A stretch of DNA of 64,000 nt, taken from Verrucomicrobiota bacterium. GTDB taxonomy: Bacteria > Verrucomicrobiota > Verrucomicrobiia > Opitutales > Opitutaceae. The notes beneath the pieces were generated by a model. It ran no database searches. It had not been told where the DNA came from and was given only the letters and a program-made list of their open reading frames with translations. The stretch covers positions 1-64,000 of the forward strand of contig JAUWBF010000005.1 in assembly GCA_030601755.1 (NCBI GenBank), read 5' to 3'. The translations under genes were made by a program, and so were the position numbers. This document shows, piece by piece, positions 26,127 to 35,166 of this stretch (positions are counted from its first letter, which is position 1; every line of letters begins with the position of its first letter).

Positions 26127-26156
26127 TCCCAGCCTGAAGCGGCTGGGATTTTTTTG
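26127..26156 (+). terminator. Terminator after tRNA-Ser
   Basis: TCCCAGCC and GGCTGGGA form an 8-bp stem (6-nt loop) followed by TTTTTTT, 3 bp after the CCA end. Confidence 0.92.
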
Positions 26157-26304
26157 TGCCTGGGCGGGCCGGATGGCCTCGGTGGTATTAGAACCCACGG
26201 GGGCAGGCACCCGCCGTTGTCAGGCTCCGGCTTTCACCAGACACCACGGCTGCATCGATCGCACCCTTGGGTTGCCATCCTCGCGAACCCGCGCTGGTTG
26301 CACC

Positions 26305-27174
26305 ATGCCTCGCAAAATCGATCCCGATGAGTTTCGCGTGCGGCCCGCCGACGCCGTCAACCTCCGCGAGCGACCCACCAAGGTCCCGCGTTTTTACCGC
26401 TCGAAAAAGGAATACGAAAAGCTCCTCGCCAAGCAGGTCGATGCGCTCAGCGAACTTCAGCGCATGCACTACGCGTGCAATCGGTATGCGCTGCTGCTGA
26501 TTTTTCAGGCGATGGACGCGGCCGGCAAGGACGGCGCCATCCGCCACGTCATGTCGGGCATCAACCCGCAGGGCTGCCAGGTCTTCAGCTTCAAGCAACC
26601 GAGCCGCGAGGAGCTTGAACACGACTTCCTTTGGCGCGCCAACCGCTGCCTGCCCGAACGCGGGCGCATCGGCATCTTCAACCGGTCCTACTACGAGGAG
26701 GTGCTGGTCGTGCGCGTGCATCCCGAGCTGCTTGCGCCGCAGGGCCTCGCCGAGACCACCTCCGACGGGGAAAGCATCTGGGCGCAACGTCACCGCGCCA
26801 TCGTCAACCAGGAGACCCACCTGCACCACAGCGGCACGCGCATCGTGAAGTTTTTCCTGCACCTCTCGAAGGACGAGCAGCGCAAACGCTTCCTCGCGCG
26901 TATCGACGAGCCGGAGAAAAACTGGAAATTCGAGCTCGGCGACGTGCGCGAACGCCGCCACTGGGACGCCTACATGTCGGCCTACGAATCCTGCCTCGCC
27001 GCGACCAGCACCGACCTCGCGCCGTGGTATGTGGTGCCGGCCGACGACAAGAAAAACGCCCGCCTCATCATCGCCGAGACCATCGTCGCTACCCTGCGCG
27101 GCCTCGACCTCGCCTATCCGGAAACCAGCCCGGCCCGACGCAAGGAACTGCTCGCCCTGCGCAAGGAACTGTAG
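26305..27174 (+). CDS. ppk2: PPK2-family polyphosphate:nucleotide phosphotransferase
   Basis: 289 aa from ATG 26305. Walker [21 protein letters not shown] (about 69-88), Walker [22 protein letters not shown] (about 120-140) and a charged lid region. This is the PPK2 fold of the subgroup annotated polyphosphate:nucleotide phosphotransferase, which uses polyphosphate to phosphorylate AMP or ADP. Which nucleotide is preferred cannot be decided here. The gene ends 6 bp before the convergent polyketide synthase stop and has no partner gene. Confidence 0.92.
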   Translation: MPRKIDPDEFRVRPADAVNLRERPTKVPRFYRSKKEYEKLLAKQVDALSELQRMHYACNRYALLLIFQAMDAAGKDGAIRHVMSGINPQGCQVFSFKQPSREELEHDFLWRANRCLPERGRIGIFNRSYYEEVLVVRVHPELLAPQGLAETTSDGESIWAQRHRAIVNQETHLHHSGTRIVKFFLHLSKDEQRKRFLARIDEPEKNWKFELGDVRERRHWDAYMSAYESCLAATSTDLAPWYVVPADDKKNARLIIAETIVATLRGLDLAYPETSPARRKELLALRKEL

Positions 27175-27180
27175 GCGACA

Positions 27181-28233
27181 TCAAACGCCCAGCCGGCAAC
27201 TGTGCGCCGCGAAACCCGCGCCGAAGCTCACCAGCCACCAGTCTTCGCCGGGCGGCGGCGGGCCGTCGCGCAACGCCGCCTCCAGCGCGAAGAGCACCGA
27301 GGGGCTGCTCATGTTGCCATGGGCGCGCAACACCTCGCGGGTGGCATCGAGGCGACGGCCGGGTAGGGCCTTTTCGATGGCGCGGATCACGTCGCGCCCG
27401 CCGGCATGGGCGACGATCCGGCCGATCGGCGGCGCGTCGGCGGGCTCGGCGGCGAACAGCTCCGCGACCGCCTCGGCGGCGAGGTTAGGCACGGTTTTGT
27501 GAAGGAGGTTGCGCAGTTTGCCGTCGCGCAGCTCGAAGCGGAGTTTGTCGCGCTCGGTGGGACGGTGCAGGGTGTTGAAACCGTGGCAACGCAGCGCGGG
27601 CGCGCCGGCGCCCGGTTCCGGGGGCGTCGCGCGCCAGATCGTCGCGGCCGCGCCGTCGCCGAACAGGCACGCGCTGATCAACACGCCGGGATCGTCGTCG
27701 AGGTAGATCGCCGCCGAGCAGATCTCCACGGCCACGCAGGCGACGGTGGCGTCGGGTTGCGCGGCGAGGATGGCGTCGGTCGCCCGCAGCGCCGGCACCG
27801 CCGCGCCGCAACCGAGGCCGACGAGGTCCTGCAAAAACGCGTTCGCACGCAGCCCGAGCGCCTCGGCCACGTAGCTGGTGATGCCCGGGCAAAGGTAGCC
27901 GGTGCAGGTGCAGACGACCAGCCCGTCGAGCTGGTCGGCGCGGAGGCCGGCCCGGGCGAGCGCCGCCTCAAGGGCGCGTCCGGCGAGGGCGGGCGCGGCG
28001 CGGCGAAAGGCGGCGTTGAGTTCGTCCGGCGTGTAGTCGAACAGCCGGTCGAAGTCGTCCAGCGCGAAGTGCCGCCGGTCGATGCCGTTGTCCTTCGACA
28101 ACACGGTCTGCAACAGCGCCCGCGAGCGCGCCGAGAGCCGGCCGCGCGCGCTCGAGCGGGCGATGACGTCCAGGCATTCGCGCTGGGTCAGCGTCGTTTC
28201 GGGCAGGGCGGTGGCGAGGGCGTGGAGAAACAT
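27181..28233 (-). CDS. Type III polyketide synthase
   Basis: 350 aa with a chalcone-synthase fold. The Cys-His-Asn triad is visible: C142 in VGLGCGAAVPAL, H276 in VAHAGGRDV and N307 in AHGNMSSPSV; CTCTGYLCPGITSYVAEALGL precedes the active site. Such enzymes extend acyl-CoA starters with malonyl-CoA to make alkyl-resorcinols or pyrones. It follows a flavoprotein and a methyltransferase on the same strand, the same trio as the srsABC and related phenolic-lipid clusters. The product is therefore probably a methylated or oxidised phenolic lipid (inference). Confidence 0.93.
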   Translation of the reverse strand: MFLHALATALPETTLTQRECLDVIARSSARGRLSARSRALLQTVLSKDNGIDRRHFALDDFDRLFDYTPDELNAAFRRAAPALAGRALEAALARAGLRADQLDGLVVCTCTGYLCPGITSYVAEALGLRANAFLQDLVGLGCGAAVPALRATDAILAAQPDATVACVAVEICSAAIYLDDDPGVLISACLFGDGAAATIWRATPPEPGAGAPALRCHGFNTLHRPTERDKLRFELRDGKLRNLLHKTVPNLAAEAVAELFAAEPADAPPIGRIVAHAGGRDVIRAIEKALPGRRLDATREVLRAHGNMSSPSVLFALEAALRDGPPPPGEDWWLVSFGAGFAAHSCRLGV

Positions 28234-28274
28234 CGGACGTTTGGAGTTTTAAGATAAAGCTGCAGCTTATTTTG

Positions 28275-28351
28275 GTGGAGCGGCTTGTCCCCAAGACGCT
28301 CGTTTGACGTGGTGAGCGGTTCTCGAACGCGTTGGGGACAACGCGTTCCAC
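28275..28351. repeat. Two-armed palindromic repeat (TTGTCCCCAA type)
   Basis: Arms 28275-28302 and 28324-28351 are imperfect inverted 28-bp copies, each centred on TTGTCCCCAA or its complement. It occupies most of the 153-bp gap between the polyketide synthase and the flavoprotein genes. Confidence 0.75.
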
Positions 28352-28386
28352 CTTCGATCCCGATGCTTGCGGTTTTTAAACATGTT

Positions 28387-29430
28387 CTAGTCGTGGGTAA
28401 GTGAATACAGCGTCGTCACTGGCAGCAGTCGCAGGCGACCGGCTGCCGTGAGCAGGGTCTGTCGGCCGGATTCGACCAGAAAGGGATGCAACGCGCCCGC
28501 CGTCGCGAGCCTTCGCCGAAAAAGCCGCCGCAGCGCGCGATCAATCTTTTGAACGGTCGCGTCCCAGCCGGCCTCGCCGCGCGACCAGGCAAGCAGCGGT
28601 TCGAGCGCGACGTCGGCGCCTTGAAACGCCATCGCCATGCCGTGGCCTGTGAAGGGCGGGATGACCGCGAAGGCGTCGCCGATCCTCAGGCGTCCGTCGC
28701 CGGCGGGCGGTTGGGAAAACCCGAGTCCGGCGACCGCCGCGTGCGAATCGGGATCGATCTCCGCGCGGTCGAGCCGGTCGGCCAGCGCGCCGAGCCCGCA
28801 GGCGCGCAGCCAGGCGAGCAGGGTGGTCGCTCGGCGGATCGGCACGAAGACCGCCGCGGGACGTTGTCGGAACAATCCGGATACGTTGACGCGCCCGTCT
28901 CCGACCGGGCAAAGCCCCACGTAGGCACGGTCGCCGAGGTGCACCTCCAGCTCGGCGTGCAACGGGAGTCCGAGCGCGTGGCACTTGATGCCGACCCATT
29001 CGGGGCGCGCGAGGCGACGACCGCCGGCGAAGACGCGTCCGGCGGGGGCCGCGTTGTCCGAGACGCGCGAGCGTTCGCGCAGGTCTCCGCCGGCGGCGAC
29101 GAATGCTTCGGCCAGCGACTGGTCGAGCGCGTGGCGGCTGAGCGCGAGCGCGGGCTTGGGCAGGCGGTGGCGCACCTGCGCGCGGCCGTTGCGGAACCAA
29201 GCGACCTCGCGCAGCGGCGTGGCAGTGGCGAGCAGCGGCGCGAGGCCGAGCCGCGTGATCGTGGCTTCGGGCAGGCCCGTGATGAATTCGCCGCAGACGC
29301 GGTGCAGCGGATAGGTGCCGGAGTCGTGCAGCGTCACCGGCACGTCCGCACGTCGCAGCGCGAGGCCCAGCGAGAGTCCGGCGAGGCCGCCGCCGATAAT
29401 CTCGATGGGTTGGAGCGCGCGGCGGATCAT
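28387..29430 (-). CDS. FAD-dependent oxidoreductase (geranylgeranyl-reductase/hydroxylase type)
   Basis: 347 aa. N-terminal Rossmann motif IEIIGGGLAGLSLGLALRR binds FAD; a second FAD motif is RIGDAFAVIPPFTGHGMAMAFQGADVA. HRVCGEFITG resembles the reductase/tryptophan-halogenase-like group of flavoproteins. ATG 29430 overlaps the methyltransferase stop (ATGA). In the neighbouring-type clusters the flavoprotein hydroxylates the polyketide ring to a quinone; that reaction is inferred here from context. Confidence 0.88.
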   Translation of the reverse strand: MIRRALQPIEIIGGGLAGLSLGLALRRADVPVTLHDSGTYPLHRVCGEFITGLPEATITRLGLAPLLATATPLREVAWFRNGRAQVRHRLPKPALALSRHALDQSLAEAFVAAGGDLRERSRVSDNAAPAGRVFAGGRRLARPEWVGIKCHALGLPLHAELEVHLGDRAYVGLCPVGDGRVNVSGLFRQRPAAVFVPIRRATTLLAWLRACGLGALADRLDRAEIDPDSHAAVAGLGFSQPPAGDGRLRIGDAFAVIPPFTGHGMAMAFQGADVALEPLLAWSRGEAGWDATVQKIDRALRRLFRRRLATAGALHPFLVESGRQTLLTAAGRLRLLPVTTLYSLTHD

Positions 29431-30077
29431 GACCGGCGTTTGGCGACGAGGCGGTGCGCGCCCATGCCGGTCTCGGTGACGGTCCATTGCCAACGGTCCG
29501 GTTCGAGGCCGAGGGCGTGGGCAAGTTCGTCGCCGCGAAAGCCGGCCGCGATGCTCACGCGGCCGTCGTGCCGGGTGACGTGGTTGGCTCCGTTGAGCGG
29601 AGCGGCCACGGCCCAAAGCCATTGGAAGCGACGCTTGCGGCAGGTTTCGTTGAAGACGAGCAGGCGGGCGTGCGGACGGATCGCCGCGCCGAGGGTGCGC
29701 AGGGCTTCGTCCTCGAAGTGGTGCAGGATGAGGTTGCCGATGACGACGTCGTAGTCGCCCCAGCCATCGAAGGCGCGGATGTCGGCTTGATGCCAGCGGG
29801 CGTCGGCCGGCCAGCCGGCGGGCGCGGGCACGCGATCAATGGCGTCGAAGCCAACCTGCGGTGTGGCGAGGCGCAGGCTGGCCGATAGGGTGCCGTCGCC
29901 GCCACCGAGTTCGATGACGCGCTCGCCGGGACGGCAGTGGCGGGCGACGACGCGCTCGAACCACGGCGTGTTGCCCATGGCGCGGTTGAGCCGGATCAGA
30001 TCGGCGCGGCTGTGCAGCGCGTCGGGATGTGTCGGCGGCAGTGAGTCCAGCAGTTCGGGTTCGAGTCGTCGTCGCAC
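29427..30077 (-). CDS. SAM-dependent class I methyltransferase
   Basis: 216 aa. Motif I is VIELGGGDGTLSASL, followed by an acidic loop at the end of strand 2 (DAIDRV), DYDVVIGNLILHHF (motif post-II/IV) and RLLVFNE. This is a small-molecule methyltransferase layout. Coupled by a 4-bp overlap to the flavoprotein and in line with the type III polyketide synthase, it probably methylates the phenolic product or an intermediate. First gene of the cluster. Confidence 0.9.
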   Translation of the reverse strand: MRRRLEPELLDSLPPTHPDALHSRADLIRLNRAMGNTPWFERVVARHCRPGERVIELGGGDGTLSASLRLATPQVGFDAIDRVPAPAGWPADARWHQADIRAFDGWGDYDVVIGNLILHHFEDEALRTLGAAIRPHARLLVFNETCRKRRFQWLWAVAAPLNGANHVTRHDGRVSIAAGFRGDELAHALGLEPDRWQWTVTETGMGAHRLVAKRRS

Positions 30078-30228
30078 CGGCTGAGTCTTGGGTGAATGGC
30101 CGCCGGGTCAAACGCGCGCCGTTTTCAGGAGCCGGAGAGGTGGGTGTCGGTGGGGGCACTTCGGCAGGCTTCGACGGCCTGCGCGGGGATTGTGCGCGGA
30201 GGGAAAATCGCCAACGCTCGCGGACCTC

Positions 30229-31614
30229 ATGCTCCAGCGTCTTTTCAAACTCGCCGAGAATCGCACCAGCGCCGGCCGCGAAGTCTTCGCCGGCGTGGCG
30301 ACGTTCACGGCGATGGCCTATATCCTGGCGGTCAACCCGGCCATCCTGATGAATGGTTTCGGCGCCGACCCGGCCATTGGCACGGACCCGGCGTCCGCGT
30401 CGTTTTTGGCGACCAAGGGAGCGTTGGTCACGGTGACGGCGCTGACGGCCGCGGTGAGCACGCTGCTGATGGCGTTGTTGACGAACTTCCCGCTGGCGCT
30501 CGCGCCGGGCATGGGGATCAACGCGTTCTTCGCGTTCAGCATCTGCCTCGGCGCGGGCGTGCGCTGGCAGGAGGCGTTGGGCATGGTCTTTATCAACGGC
30601 TGCGTGTTTCTCGCGCTGTCGTTGACGGGCGTCCGGGAGAAGATCGTGCGCTGCATCCCGTATCCGCTGAAGATCGCGGTGACGTGCGGCATCGGGATTT
30701 TCATCGCGTTCATCGGGCTGAAGAACGCGGGCATCATCGTCGCCAATCCGGCCACGTTGGTCGCCCCGGGGAATTTTGCCGAGGGGCCGGTGGCTCTGGC
30801 GTTGGCGGGCATCGCGCTGGTGTTGCTCTTGGTCGCGCGCCGGGTGCCGGGCGCGATCATCATCGGTCTGGCGGTGATCACGGTGGCGGGCATCTTCGTG
30901 CCGGACGGGCAAGGCGGCAGCGTGACGCGCTGGCCGGAGCAGGTGTTCGCGCTGCCCGCGTCGCCGGCACCGGTGTTGTTCAAGCTGGAGTTCGGTTTTT
31001 TGCAGAGCGCGGAGAGCTTTCTAAAGGTGCTGCCGCTGATCCTGACGCTGCTGCTGGTGGACATGTTCGACAACATCGGGACCTTGATCGGCGTGACCAA
31101 GCGTGCCGGTTTGCTCGATGCGGACGGTCATCTGCCCAAGGCCAACCGCGCGCTGCTGGCGGACTCGATGGCGGCGATTCTCAGCTCGCTCTTAGGCACC
31201 TCGACGGTGGTCAGCTACATCGAGAGCGCGTCGGGCGTGGAGGCGGGCGGACGCACGGGGCTGACGGCGGCGACGACGGCGGGGCTCATGCTGCTGGCGT
31301 TGTTCGCCACGCCGCTGATTTTGATCGTGCCGGCCGCGGCGACCGCGCCGGTGCTGGTGGTGGTCGGCGTGTTCATGCTGCAGACGGTCACGGAGATCGA
31401 CATGGGAGACTTTCGCGTGGCCGCGCCGGCGGTGCTCACGATCATCGGCATACCGCTGACGTTCAGCATCGCCGAGGGCATCGGGCTGGGGTTGATCGCG
31501 GCGGCGCTGCTGGCGCTGGCGTCGGGCAAACCGCGTGCGTTCACCGTCACCGGCTATGTGATCGCGGCGGTGTTCTTCCTGGAGTTCTTCCACATCTTCC
31601 CGTTCAGCGGGTGA
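30229..31614 (+). CDS. NCS2-family purine permease (AzgA-like)
   Basis: 461 aa, about 12-14 membrane segments. Diagnostic blocks: GREVFAGVATFTAMAYILAVNPAIL at the start, LALAPGMGINAFFAF, LLLVDMFDNIGTLIGVTKRAGLL and GTSTVVSYIESASGVEAGGRTGL. These place it in the AzgA branch that takes up adenine, guanine or hypoxanthine. Adenine deaminase at 10926 could use the imported base. Single gene, convergent with a cupin gene with an 11-bp overlap. Confidence 0.92.
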   Translation: MLQRLFKLAENRTSAGREVFAGVATFTAMAYILAVNPAILMNGFGADPAIGTDPASASFLATKGALVTVTALTAAVSTLLMALLTNFPLALAPGMGINAFFAFSICLGAGVRWQEALGMVFINGCVFLALSLTGVREKIVRCIPYPLKIAVTCGIGIFIAFIGLKNAGIIVANPATLVAPGNFAEGPVALALAGIALVLLLVARRVPGAIIIGLAVITVAGIFVPDGQGGSVTRWPEQVFALPASPAPVLFKLEFGFLQSAESFLKVLPLILTLLLVDMFDNIGTLIGVTKRAGLLDADGHLPKANRALLADSMAAILSSLLGTSTVVSYIESASGVEAGGRTGLTAATTAGLMLLALFATPLILIVPAAATAPVLVVVGVFMLQTVTEIDMGDFRVAAPAVLTIIGIPLTFSIAEGIGLGLIAAALLALASGKPRAFTVTGYVIAAVFFLEFFHIFPFSG

Positions 31615-32122
31615 GCTCGGCGATGAGCCGCGCCCGGCCGGGATAAGTCGCGATCAACTCCGCTCGCTCACCGGGCTCGTAATCGCGCTCCGCGAAGGCG
31701 GGAGCGAGCGTGCAGCCGAAGAAGGAAAACGCATCCGGAGCGTCGCGCAGCGGACGGGCGCCCATCCAGGTGCCCGCTGGCACGGTGAATTGCAGGCGCT
31801 GCCCCGCGACGATGTCCGCGCCCAGCACGACCACCTCGCCCTCGCCGCCGCTCCGGGGGTGGAGCAACAGCAGCTCGATCGGGTCGCCGAGATAGAAGTG
31901 CCACGTCTCGTCCTGCGCCAGCCGGTGCATCGCCGAAAAATCCTCGCGCGTCACCAGCGCGTAGATCGCCGAGCCCGCCGGGCGCGCCTCGCCCCCAAAT
32001 CGGTCCGCCGGCAACGCACCGGCCGGCAGCGTCACCGGGCTCACGTAACTGAGCGCGAACCAACAACCCTCGTGGGGAATCCTCGCCATCCCGAAACGTG
32101 TGATGAGCTCCTGCGCGGTCAT
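31604..32122 (-). CDS. Cupin-fold protein, DUF985 family
   Basis: 172 aa from ATG 32122 (MTAQELITRFGMARIPHEGC). Signatures: GSAIYALVTREDFSAMHRLAQDETWHFYLGDP and LQFTVPAGTWMGARPL, matching the Cupin_5/DUF985 family. The metal ligands of typical cupins are only partly kept (H and E in ETWHFY). No biochemical role is known for close members; a sugar-binding or isomerase-like activity is often guessed. An open frame upstream of ATG 32122 has no coding character. Confidence 0.87.
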   Translation of the reverse strand: MTAQELITRFGMARIPHEGCWFALSYVSPVTLPAGALPADRFGGEARPAGSAIYALVTREDFSAMHRLAQDETWHFYLGDPIELLLLHPRSGGEGEVVVLGADIVAGQRLQFTVPAGTWMGARPLRDAPDAFSFFGCTLAPAFAERDYEPGERAELIATYPGRARLIAELTR

Positions 32123-32212
32123 TCCGCCAGCACAGCGTTTCCGGCGGTGCGGTCGATGCGCAAAACGAGGTTGGGTTTTCAACGGATTCCTGTTTTTCCT
32201 CGGAGCTTCCCT

Positions 32213-33307
32213 ATGAAAGTCCCCTTTCTCGATCTGTCCCTGCAGCATCAAGCCATTCGCGATGAAGCGCTGGCCGCGTTGACCGCGACCTACGACGCGA
32301 ACCGCTTCTGTCTCGGTCAGGACGTCACCGACTTCGAGAACAACTTCGCCGCTACTCTCGGCTATGAACGCGCGCTCGGCATGAACAGCGGCACCTCGCC
32401 GCTACACGTCGCGTCGGTGCTGGGCGGCTTTGGTCCCGGCGACGAGATCATCGTGCCCCCGTTCACCTTTATCTCGTCGGCGTGGGGCATCAGCTACGTC
32501 GGCGCCACGCCCAAGTTCGTCGATATCGATCCGGTCACTTTCAACATCGACCCCGCCAAGATCGAGGCCGCCATCACCCCGCGCACCAAGGGCATCGTCG
32601 TCGTGCACCTCTTCGGCCAGCCCGCCCCGATGGACGAGATCCTCGCCATCGCCGCGAAGCACGGCCTCTTCGTCGTCGAGGACTGCGCGCAGGCCGTCGG
32701 CGCGCGCTACAAGGGCACGCCCGTCGGCTCGCTCGGCGATGTCGGCACCTTCAGTTTTTATCCCACCAAAAACCTCGGCGGCTGCGGCGAGGGCGGGGCA
32801 CTCGTCTCGAAAAACGAGGCGCTCTTCAACCGCGCCAAGCTCCTGCGCGTGCACGGCTCGGGCCGTCGCTACTACCACGACGAGGTCGGCTTCAACTTCC
32901 GCATGGACGGCTTTCAGGCCGCCGTGCTCAACGTGAAGCTCAAGCGCCTCGCCGGCTACACCGCCCGCCGCCAGGCCATCGCCAAACGCTACCGCGAGGA
33001 GATCAAACTCGCCGACGTCATCCTGCCCGCGACCGTCGGCTACGGCGACAGCGTCTACCACCAGTTCACCATCCGCCATCCCAACCGCGACGGCCTCCGC
33101 GAACACCTCGCCAAGCACGACGTCGGCACCGACCTCATCTACCCCGTGCCGCTCCACCGCCAGCAATGCTACGCGCACCTCGGCCAAGGCGAAGGCTCGC
33201 TGCCGGTCGCCGAGAAGGCCTGCGCCACCTGCGTCAGCCTGCCGATCTTTCCCGAGCTCACCGACGCGCAGGTCGATCATGTGATCGCCAGCGTTAACGC
33301 GTTCTGA
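32213..33307 (+). CDS. DegT/DnrJ/EryC1/StrS-family sugar aminotransferase
   Basis: 364 aa, good Shine-Dalgarno (CGGAG). PLP-binding Lys is K186 in FSFYPTKNLGGCGEGGAL; the phosphate site is MNSGTSPLHVASV near residue 58, and VEDCAQAVGARYKG carries the Asp that pairs with the pyridine nitrogen. The family transaminates nucleotide-linked keto-sugars for surface polysaccharides or glycosylation. No other sugar-nucleotide genes flank it, so the substrate is open. trpF follows 37 bp later on the same strand. Confidence 0.92.
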   Translation: MKVPFLDLSLQHQAIRDEALAALTATYDANRFCLGQDVTDFENNFAATLGYERALGMNSGTSPLHVASVLGGFGPGDEIIVPPFTFISSAWGISYVGATPKFVDIDPVTFNIDPAKIEAAITPRTKGIVVVHLFGQPAPMDEILAIAAKHGLFVVEDCAQAVGARYKGTPVGSLGDVGTFSFYPTKNLGGCGEGGALVSKNEALFNRAKLLRVHGSGRRYYHDEVGFNFRMDGFQAAVLNVKLKRLAGYTARRQAIAKRYREEIKLADVILPATVGYGDSVYHQFTIRHPNRDGLREHLAKHDVGTDLIYPVPLHRQQCYAHLGQGEGSLPVAEKACATCVSLPIFPELTDAQVDHVIASVNAF

Positions 33308-33344
33308 TCTTCGCGCTCACCGGTCGCGCCAAACCCGCCCACCC

Positions 33345-33998
33345 ATGATCAACGGCATCCAATTCAAAATCTGCGGTCTGCGGCGCGTCGAGGATGCACG
33401 CGCGGCCGCTGCGGTCGGTGCCGACTACCTTGGGTTCATCCTCTATCCGAAGTCGCCGCGTTATCTCGCGCTGGCCGACTATAAACAACTCGCGGCTCAA
33501 CTCCCCGCCGGCATCCCGCGTGTCGCCGTGATGGTCGAGCCGTCGCTCTCCGAACTGATGGCCGCGCAGGCCGCCGGCTTCGACCGCGTGCAGATCCATT
33601 TCAACGTCAACCTGCCCCTCGTGCGATTGCGCGAGTGGAGCGAACTGGTCGGCGCAGAAAAGCTCTGGCTCGCGCCCAAGCTTCCGCCGGAGTCAGGCGT
33701 ATCCGACACCCTGATACCGCTCGTCGCGACCTTCCTCCTGGACACGTTTCACGCCGAGGGCTTCGGCGGGTCCGGCAAGACCGGCGACTGGGGCAAGTTC
33801 GCGGCGCACCGAGTGGCGTTTCCGGACAAGGCATGGATTCTCGCCGGCGGTCTCTCGCCTGAAAACGTCGCCGACGCCATCCGCGCCAGCGGCGCCGACT
33901 TCGTCGACGTCAACAGCGGCCTTGAGGACTCACCTGGCGTGAAATCCGCCGACAAGATCGCCCGCCTCGCCGAGGCGCTGCACGGCCTCGCCCGCTAG
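33345..33998 (+). CDS. trpF: Phosphoribosylanthranilate isomerase
   Basis: 217 aa. TIM-barrel enzyme of tryptophan biosynthesis. The catalytic Cys is in FKICGLRRVEDA at the N-terminus; YLGFILYPKSPRYL, VAVMVEPS, DRVQIHF, LAGGLSPENV and FVDVNSGLEDSPGVKSADKI match the family strand by strand. It is separated from the other trp genes, which are outside the window. It converts N-(5-phosphoribosyl)anthranilate to the ribulose isomer. The stop overlaps the convergent lrgB by 4 bp. Confidence 0.93.
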   Translation: MINGIQFKICGLRRVEDARAAAAVGADYLGFILYPKSPRYLALADYKQLAAQLPAGIPRVAVMVEPSLSELMAAQAAGFDRVQIHFNVNLPLVRLREWSELVGAEKLWLAPKLPPESGVSDTLIPLVATFLLDTFHAEGFGGSGKTGDWGKFAAHRVAFPDKAWILAGGLSPENVADAIRASGADFVDVNSGLEDSPGVKSADKIARLAEALHGLAR

Positions 33999-34681
33999 GC
34001 GAGCGCGGTGAAGACCGCCACGGCCGTCACGGTGAACAGGCCGGCGAGGATCATGATGAGGCCGGCGACCGCGCCTTCCTCCTCGCCGATCTCGCGCGCC
34101 TTGGCCACGCCCGAGCCGTGCGCGCCCATGCCGAAGAGCGCGCCGCGGGCGAAGGCCGATTTCACCGGCATCAGCATCAGCAGCAGGTCGCCGACCGCCG
34201 CGCCGAACAGCCCGGTGATCGCGGTGAACGACGCCGTCAGCTCCGGTTGTCCACCCAGCACGCGCGCGGTGGACATTGCCAGCGGAGTCGTGATCGAACG
34301 CGGCAGCAGGCTTGCGCGCAACTCCGGCGACAGGTCGAGCAGACCGGCGAAGACCCACGCGCTGGCGAAGGCCAGCGCGCTGCCCGTGATCACGCCCACC
34401 GTGAGCATCGCCCAGTGCTTTCGGATCAGCGCGCGATGGCGGTGGATCGGCACCGCGAAAGCGATCGTGGCCGGCCCGAGCAGCAGGATCATCCAGCGCG
34501 TGCCCGAAAGATACTCCTGGTAGGACGCGTGCAGCAGCAGGATCAACGCGCCGCACACCGCCCACGTCGCGAGCATCGGCGAGGTCCACCAGCGCGGACG
34601 CCGCGCGTGCAACCGGCGCACGCCGGCATAGACCAGCAGCGTCGACGCGCACCAAAAGACGGCGGTGACCGCGGCGTTCAT
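33995..34681 (-). CDS. lrgB: LrgB/CidB-family membrane protein
   Basis: 228 aa with about 7 membrane segments. The family block RSITTPLAMSTARVLGGQPELTASFTAITGLFGA and the ending SGVAKAREIGEEEGAVAGLIMILAGLFT are clear. ATG 34681 overlaps the lrgA stop by 4 bp. LrgAB/CidAB pairs act in cell-envelope homeostasis, programmed lysis or export of central metabolites such as glycolate or pyruvate. The divergent LysR gene is probably its regulator. Confidence 0.91.
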   Translation of the reverse strand: MNAAVTAVFWCASTLLVYAGVRRLHARRPRWWTSPMLATWAVCGALILLLHASYQEYLSGTRWMILLLGPATIAFAVPIHRHRALIRKHWAMLTVGVITGSALAFASAWVFAGLLDLSPELRASLLPRSITTPLAMSTARVLGGQPELTASFTAITGLFGAAVGDLLLMLMPVKSAFARGALFGMGAHGSGVAKAREIGEEEGAVAGLIMILAGLFTVTAVAVFTALA

Positions 34682-35088
34682 CGCGCCGACCGCAGGCGAA
34701 AGCCCGCCTCCACGACCAGTGCCGTGCCGCACATCACGATCACCGTGCCGGCGACGATGGCCGCGAGCAATTTGACTCCCGTGAAGCTCAACAGCTCGGG
34801 ATGGCCGGTGAGCGCCAGCATCGCCGGGACGAAGAACAGCACCAAGTGATCGAGCAGGCCGTCGGCGCCGCGCTCGATCAACCCGCGCGGCAACAGGCGC
34901 GACTCCAGCAGCAGCAACACCACGAAGAATCCGACCACGCTGCCCGGCAGCGGAATCCCCAGTCGCACGCACGCGGCCTCGGCGGCGAACCACACCCCGA
35001 TCAACAGGCCGGCCTGCAACCAGCGCCCGCGCGGCGAGCGGTCGGTGATGAGGCGGGCGACGGGCCACGTCTTGGTCGCGGTTTCCAT
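34678..35088 (-). CDS. lrgA: CidA/LrgA-family membrane protein
   Basis: 136 aa from ATG 35088. Four hydrophobic segments; LGIPLPGSVVGFFVVLLLLE and ADGLLDHLVLFFVPAMLAL match the CidA/LrgA holin-like family. Forms a pair with LrgB. The 78-bp control region to the divergent LysR gene holds two palindromes of LysR-box type (35115-35151). Confidence 0.92.
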   Translation of the reverse strand: METATKTWPVARLITDRSPRGRWLQAGLLIGVWFAAEAACVRLGIPLPGSVVGFFVVLLLLESRLLPRGLIERGADGLLDHLVLFFVPAMLALTGHPELLSFTGVKLLAAIVAGTVIVMCGTALVVEAGFRLRSAR

Positions 35089-35114
35089 GCCCTGATTATG
35101 CCAGAAACCCGGGC

Positions 35115-35151
35115 ATTCTATAAATGAATTGATGGAATAATTTAAATTCCA
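35115..35151. promoter_or_regulatory. Two LysR-box palindromes between lrgAB and its regulator
   Basis: 35115-35129 reads ATTC-N7-GAAT and 35133-35151 reads TGGAAT-N7-ATTCCA, both T-N11-A type dyads, lying in an A+T-rich divergent control region. Position and symmetry fit binding of the LysR-type protein at 35167 to control lrgAB and itself. Confidence 0.6.
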
Positions 35152-35166
35152 TATCGGAATGACAAC

